From NCBI RefSeq assembly GCF_008369295.1, contig NZ_VOBG01000005.1, positions 124,001-188,000 of the forward strand: DNA of 64,000 bases, read 5' to 3'. The number at the start of each line of letters is the position of its first letter. Positions within the stretch are counted from its first letter, which is position 1. A program made the position numbers and the translations under genes. Below the pieces are notes generated by a model. It searched no databases. It had not been told where the DNA came from and saw nothing but the letters and a program-made list of their open reading frames with translations. The DNA is from Pseudomonas sp. ANT_H4. GTDB lineage: Bacteria > Pseudomonadota > Gammaproteobacteria > Pseudomonadales > Pseudomonadaceae. This document shows, one piece after another, positions 59,936 to 64,000 of the stretch.

Positions 59936-62257
59936 TTAGGCAATCGAATCAATATCCAAAAGGTAGGGGGCTCCCACAGTGTGCCCTCCCGTAATGGCTG
60001 CTATCGCCCGCTCATCATCGTCGGCTGCTGGCGGGGCCATTGCCAACTGCTCCTGCCTTCTGTTCTGCGCATGAGCTTTCCAACGAGGCAAATCGTCCTC
60101 AATCAGTTCGGGCAGTCCCGCGAACAAACCATACACATCGGCCTCACTGATACGGTCAGCCCGTAATTTTCCCAGTCGCGTCCGCGTAGTTTCGATGTTG
60201 TCGAATTCTTGTTGAAGAGCGGCCTTCTCCGCCGTTTTCGTATCTTTAAATTTTTCAGAGCTTGCAGCCAGACGGCTCTCCAAGGTGAGTAATTGCCGCT
60301 TGGCATTCTTTAATGCCTCATCCACCTGTTTAAACTCATCGTCAGTAACCAATGAGCAATTGGACGTCTGAGCATCCTGCCAGCGGCGCAGGCTAGCCCA
60401 ACAGTTTGGAATGTAGCTGACGACCATTTTGTGGTCGGCATTATCAATTACTTGTCTCAGGAATGAGCCGCGATCAGGCAGGCCGTCAGTTGCCTTCAGC
60501 GCTACCGCACAACCGTGATCGTTGATGGTGCTGCAACCTGGCTTCCAGAGGATTGAGGACTTCACGCCTGTTTTAAAGTAGACCGGCATAAAGTGTCGCA
60601 GTTTGCCGTGGTGAGTGTAGGGCTCGCCGAGGATGTTTATCATGCCCAACACAAACCATGACACCCCGACAGCTGGGTTCAGCACCGTCACGACACCCTG
60701 TGCGATGTACTCCCGCTTGGTGGACGTATTCATCCATGTCGATGGAACGCTTGGCACCGGGTCGTTGTGGTTGACTATGCGGTGGTGAATCAGGGGCTTA
60801 GCCCCCTCAGCGAAAACTTTGTCACCGGCCCGTGGGGCACCGTAGGTGTAAAGCACAATGTCTGCTGCATACCGTTTATCACGTCGTAGCATTTCAGACA
60901 CTATCAAGGCAATCGCCCCGCCCAGACTGTGCCCAGTGATGACCAGCTTTTGTCCGCTGTAAAACTTTTCCAGGTAAAGGACTATAAAGTCATAGGCCAC
61001 CTTGGCCGCGTCATAAAATCCGCTATGCACCTTGCCAGGCCATTTTCCAAAGGGCACTTGATTGGCATCCATGTCGCGCAGCGCATCAGCCCCACCGGCG
61101 GTGCCCCGTATAGAGATCAAAATCAGCGTATCGTGGTGAGTGATGAAGGCTTGCGTATCGGTACCTTCGTCAGTTGCGCTGTCATCAAAAGAGTGAATTC
61201 TGGCCGGATTTTCCTGTTTTTTACCCAGGCTTGGGCTATTAACTTCCGAGTACAGTTCTGGGTCGAAGGGGACCACCTCCAGGCGCTTGGAGTACGGCAC
61301 CTCCTCATACAACGGGTAATAGGCTTTCCCCCCAGCCTGCGCCGCGTCGACCTGCCAAAGCTCTTCAAATTTTGGAAGAGCGTCAGCAAACCAATTACCG
61401 ATGCTCGGCTGTAAGGGAAAGCTCACACTGTCAGTTTCTACCGGATGGAAACGGGGTTGCTGAGCAAAGTCGCTGTAACTCAGGGTCGACATCAGCGCCA
61501 GTTGGTAGAGGTTGAGCGCGCAGAAATCATTGCTAGGCGACAGCATTGGGCGCAGGGCGCGCAGTGGGCGCACCTCCAGCACGGTGTGCCGGTTCGGCAT
61601 TAGGGCGACGCCTCGTGGTGTGCGTGCAGGCGGTGCAAATCCCAGCTCCGCTATGGCCAAGTCGTTTGGCGTGATGACAACGTTCTTCCCGCCATCTAAA
61701 AAGCCGGTCTGCTGGACCTTAGAGTTTTTTGCCTGCGACTCCGGCCGAAATAACGAAAATACATGGGTGTTGGGTGGAAAACGACGCTCCACTATAGGTG
61801 GCAGATGCGCCATATGGTCCACCAGTTCACGCACTTCAACCTGGTAAAAGGTATTCGCCTCGCTCTGTGCCGGATTGGCATCTGTGCGGGAGCCAGACTT
61901 ATTGAAAAAACGGGTTTTTTCGGCACGCACTTGCAGCTCGGTGATGGGCAGCGGGTAGTGTGGTCGTTCTCGCAAAAACGTATAAGCCTTTTCGCTTCCC
62001 TGGTATGGCTGATTAAGTTTGAGCACCACCGGGCCGCAATAATGGTTATCCACCTTGCCGGAGCCGGACGCATCCAGTTTGCCGGTGTAGCTGGCATTTT
62101 CGTAATCGGTGACCTCGTAGGCCAAACCGGCATAGGGTTTGCCATCACCCTGTTCATCCACCAATTGAAAACTGGTCGAGTGCCCACGTAACGGGCAGGT
62201 ATGAATACGGCCGTCAAAGGACGGTTTGTCACCGTCTTTCAGGGGAACAACGCTCAT
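59936..62257 (-). CDS. T6SS class 3 lipase effector (Tle2-like)
   Basis: 773-aa protein. Residues 1-100 form an N-terminal domain (HTCPLRGHSTSFQLVDEQ) typical of T6SS cargo proteins in Pseudomonas. The class 3 lipase domain spans about 360-560: nucleophile Ser444 in TGHSLGGAIA, acid candidate Asp499 in NHNDPVPSVP, His549/550 in EPYTHHGKL. The C-terminal 180 residues are helical with a coiled coil (about 660-730). A DUF4123 chaperone and a lipoprotein lie in the same operon, as for TseL-type effectors. It should attack phospholipids of rival bacteria. It overlaps the lipoprotein gene by four bases. Confidence 0.85.
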   Translation of the reverse strand: MSVVPLKDGDKPSFDGRIHTCPLRGHSTSFQLVDEQGDGKPYAGLAYEVTDYENASYTGKLDASGSGKVDNHYCGPVVLKLNQPYQGSEKAYTFLRERPHYPLPITELQVRAEKTRFFNKSGSRTDANPAQSEANTFYQVEVRELVDHMAHLPPIVERRFPPNTHVFSLFRPESQAKNSKVQQTGFLDGGKNVVITPNDLAIAELGFAPPARTPRGVALMPNRHTVLEVRPLRALRPMLSPSNDFCALNLYQLALMSTLSYSDFAQQPRFHPVETDSVSFPLQPSIGNWFADALPKFEELWQVDAAQAGGKAYYPLYEEVPYSKRLEVVPFDPELYSEVNSPSLGKKQENPARIHSFDDSATDEGTDTQAFITHHDTLILISIRGTAGGADALRDMDANQVPFGKWPGKVHSGFYDAAKVAYDFIVLYLEKFYSGQKLVITGHSLGGAIALIVSEMLRRDKRYAADIVLYTYGAPRAGDKVFAEGAKPLIHHRIVNHNDPVPSVPSTWMNTSTKREYIAQGVVTVLNPAVGVSWFVLGMINILGEPYTHHGKLRHFMPVYFKTGVKSSILWKPGCSTINDHGCAVALKATDGLPDRGSFLRQVIDNADHKMVVSYIPNCWASLRRWQDAQTSNCSLVTDDEFKQVDEALKNAKRQLLTLESRLAASSEKFKDTKTAEKAALQQEFDNIETTRTRLGKLRADRISEADVYGLFAGLPELIEDDLPRWKAHAQNRRQEQLAMAPPAADDDERAIAAITGGHTVGAPYLLDIDSIA

Positions 62258-63048
62258 GGAGTAACCTCCTTGTTTTCGGTGCAGCCGGGATAAATGGTGC
62301 AGACGCGTTCATCCACCATTTTGAAAGTGCTGAAGTCTTTGTAATTGCCATAGCAAAAGGCATATTGGTCTTCAAAATTGTCGCCCATACAACGCTTCCA
62401 GCCACCGGGTACCTTGACCCAAGTGTCGCCGATAGCGGGCTTTTCCTCATCAGCCAGCTTGATCTTCAGCTTCACGGTTTTGCCCGGCAACTGATCGAGG
62501 GTGTACGCGGCAAACGGACGACCTTTGGTGACATTGCCCTGGGCGTCGGTGCTTTTGCAGTAGAGGATTTTGGTGATGTAACGCTGAGGGCCAATCGTGC
62601 GAAAAAACCACTGACACTGCCCGGAAAACTGACTTTCGCCAGCAGCATTGAAGGTGCCCTTCTCGTGAGAGTCGAGATAATCCCTTACTGCGACAAACCC
62701 GGAGTCACGGCTGAAGTCGCCTCGGTCTTTCCCGTAGGCCGCGTTGATATCGAGCTCAATGCTGTGCAGCATCAACTCGCAGCCTTTGCGGGTCCGGTGT
62801 ATTTCAATCTGCGCATCAGGCTTGTATTCAGTTCGCCACTCACGGTTGAACTGTGACTTTAGGTTGTCACGCTTACCCAGGTTGCAGGATTGACCAGGAA
62901 CGGGCACGTAGGCCACGGACGCGACGTAGGCAAATCCCGGTGGCAAGTCGGCGGTAAAGGTAAAGGTGTTGGACTTTCCAACGGCTGAGCAGCCGACGGT
63001 CAGGGCGAGGCAACTGCCGAGAATTAAACTGTGAATGACGCGTTTCAT
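62254..63048 (-). CDS. Lipoprotein, probable T6SS lipase immunity protein
   Basis: 264-aa protein from ATG 63048 (MKRVIHSLILGSCLALTVGC): a lipobox (LTVGC) with lipidated Cys20. The mature part is of mixed strand/helix character with several Cys (GKRDN, NEDQYAFCYGN). It lies between the chaperone and the lipase gene, overlapping both by four bases, the place of the periplasmic immunity protein in Tle operons. No family name recognised. The function rests on position. Confidence 0.75.
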   Translation of the reverse strand: MKRVIHSLILGSCLALTVGCSAVGKSNTFTFTADLPPGFAYVASVAYVPVPGQSCNLGKRDNLKSQFNREWRTEYKPDAQIEIHRTRKGCELMLHSIELDINAAYGKDRGDFSRDSGFVAVRDYLDSHEKGTFNAAGESQFSGQCQWFFRTIGPQRYITKILYCKSTDAQGNVTKGRPFAAYTLDQLPGKTVKLKIKLADEEKPAIGDTWVKVPGGWKRCMGDNFEDQYAFCYGNYKDFSTFKMVDERVCTIYPGCTENKEVTP

Positions 63049-63893
63049 ACGGGGGCATCTCCCTGCCAATACAGCGTTTCCTGATAAACCCGGTCAAAGT
63101 GCATCGCCGGGGTTTCGTTTGGCTGGGGTAGCCAGGTTTTTGGTGGCGCGTAGTCCGGCGCGAGCAAACTTTGTGTCAGCAAAAAATGAATGCTGTCGGG
63201 TTCCTGCCAGCCCCAGGTGTGCGCTAGGTCGAGCTGGCCGCGTAGCCAGGTATCAATGTCTTGCTGTTGGGCCAGATCGAGCAACTTATCGGTGTATTCG
63301 CGGACCAGGTAACGGCGCGTATTGTCGAACTGTATGCTCTTGAATGTGGCTTCTGGCGTAGGGGTATGGCACCAGGCGGGGTCTGTCGGCAGGGAATGAA
63401 CACCGGGATTGGGATTGTCGATGACAGTCCACTGCTCAGCCTGCCAGTAACATACGCTGGTCATAAGGCCGAGGTAGTCCGCACGCTGCTCGGGTTGCAG
63501 ATAGGCCAGTGCACGCCCAAGTACGCGGTTATCGTGAAAGCGATAAAGCGCTTGGTTCGGGCGCTCACCCATCACCAGACGGTTCTGCCAATGGGCGGTC
63601 AACGCATCGAGGTCGGAGCGTGCAGCGCTCGCAAGCCAACCCCAGTGACGGTCTGGAGTATTGAGCAGGGCCTGAAGGACCGGATGTTCTGCCGCGTCTA
63701 AGTGAAATAGGTAGGGTGCAACGTTCGCCAATGAGTCAGCCGGTGTACCAATATACAAGTTGCGGTACTGGTCTACTCCAAGTTCGCTGACCAACGCATT
63801 GCGTTCGTCGAGTTGGCCATCAGAGTCCAGTACCAAGTAAAGGTGTCGTCCCTGCTTGGTTTGCTCCTGTAGCCATTGTTCAAGGGTATTCAT
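63045..63893 (-). CDS. DUF4123 T6SS effector chaperone (Tap/Tec-like)
   Basis: 282-aa protein. YLVLDSDGQLDERNALVSEL near the N-terminus and LASAARSDLDALTAHWQNRL, FRFHDNRVLGRALAYLQPEQ-type segments match DUF4123, the adaptor/chaperone that loads an effector onto VgrG. ATG 63893 overlaps the preceding stop (ATGA) and its own stop overlaps the lipoprotein start. It should bind the lipase N-terminal region. Confidence 0.85.
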   Translation of the reverse strand: MNTLEQWLQEQTKQGRHLYLVLDSDGQLDERNALVSELGVDQYRNLYIGTPADSLANVAPYLFHLDAAEHPVLQALLNTPDRHWGWLASAARSDLDALTAHWQNRLVMGERPNQALYRFHDNRVLGRALAYLQPEQRADYLGLMTSVCYWQAEQWTVIDNPNPGVHSLPTDPAWCHTPTPEATFKSIQFDNTRRYLVREYTDKLLDLAQQQDIDTWLRGQLDLAHTWGWQEPDSIHFLLTQSLLAPDYAPPKTWLPQPNETPAMHFDRVYQETLYWQGDAPV

Positions 63894-64000
63894 GCACTCT
63901 CTCCAATGCTGCATAGGCCATCACGACAGGCCTCGCAGAGCGGGCAGTAGTCCGCCGCTTGCTGCTTGGCGGCGGTCAAGATGGACAGCGGATTAGCGAT
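63890..64000 (-). CDS. C-terminal end of a T6SS gene, VgrG- or PAAR-like (partial)
   Basis: The last 36 codons of a gene that continues beyond 64000. They end with CPLCEACRDGLCSIGESA, a Cys-rich tail like those of VgrG spike proteins from Pseudomonas. The stop overlaps the DUF4123 start (ATGA), so it is the first visible gene of the effector operon. VgrG or PAAR is the likely identity, but this rests on tail and position only. Confidence 0.55.
   Translation of the reverse strand: MANPLSILTAAKQQAADYCPLCEACRDGLCSIGESA

Noticed and set aside
1..64000. CRISPR array, rRNA or tRNA genes
   Set aside because: No regularly spaced repeats and no cloverleaf or rRNA-like sequence recognised.

Overview
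The window looks like chromosomal DNA from a Pseudomonas of the P. fluorescens group. This rests on high GC, Pseudomonas-type REP/REPIN repeats in the gaps (about 1179, 7641, 12452, 30693, 40202, 47622, 58460), a six-gene Mrp/Pha antiporter operon with fused A/B subunit, and typical families (DUF3995, DUF3087, SfnB, GAPDH of the 541-aa type, orphan type VI secretion effector islands). No rRNA, tRNA, CRISPR array or insertion sequence was recognised.

Layout. 1-1137: start of a TonB-dependent receptor with a DUF2946 protein (probably copper related), then a DUF3995 membrane protein. 1473-7542 (minus): the cation/proton antiporter operon mrpAB-C-D-E-F-G. 7724-9309: EamA exporter divergent from an XRE-cupin regulator. 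9412-19797 (plus): a long operon behind a good sigma-54 promoter, with an SfnB-like flavin enzyme, a stand-alone copy of the SfnB C-terminal domain, an LLM flavin monooxygenase, a reduced adenylate-forming-enzyme relative, a complete Liv-type ABC importer and an FAD/NAD(P) protein. This reads as uptake and oxidative attack on an unknown organosulfur (or related) compound.

19784-24220 (minus): a MacAB/TolC-like efflux operon in decay. ATPase, outer-membrane factor and membrane-fusion protein are each broken, while the permease is open. A TetR regulator is divergent. 25709-29512: a 1267-aa modular Ig-like protein with BIG2-like and DUF1566/Lcl-like C-terminal parts. 29587-36934: housekeeping and accessory genes (FUSC protein, NADP-GAPDH, DyP peroxidase, MFS, DUF3087, two small acidic proteins, arylamine N-acetyltransferase). 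37061-40117: a three-gene exported redox module (lipoprotein cytochrome c, Tat-type FAD oxidase, Tat-type PLP enzyme). 40242-42437: outer-membrane channel-like protein and divergent AraC regulator.

42508-59365: catabolic cluster. It has a TMADH-type flavoprotein with XRE-cupin regulator, class II aldolase-like protein, TetR, a crotonase of the isomerase type, acyl-CoA dehydrogenase, ADP-forming acyl-CoA synthetase, a thiamine-diphosphate decarboxylase like 5-guanidino-2-oxopentanoate decarboxylase, a complete Dpp/opine-type ABC importer, a quinone reductase and an aldo/keto reductase. The substrate is unknown; an imported N-containing or guanidino carboxylate is the best guess. 59422-64000 (minus): a type VI secretion effector island (end of a VgrG/PAAR-like gene, DUF4123 chaperone, lipoprotein immunity candidate, class 3 lipase effector, and an hcp whose start codon region is damaged or non-standard).
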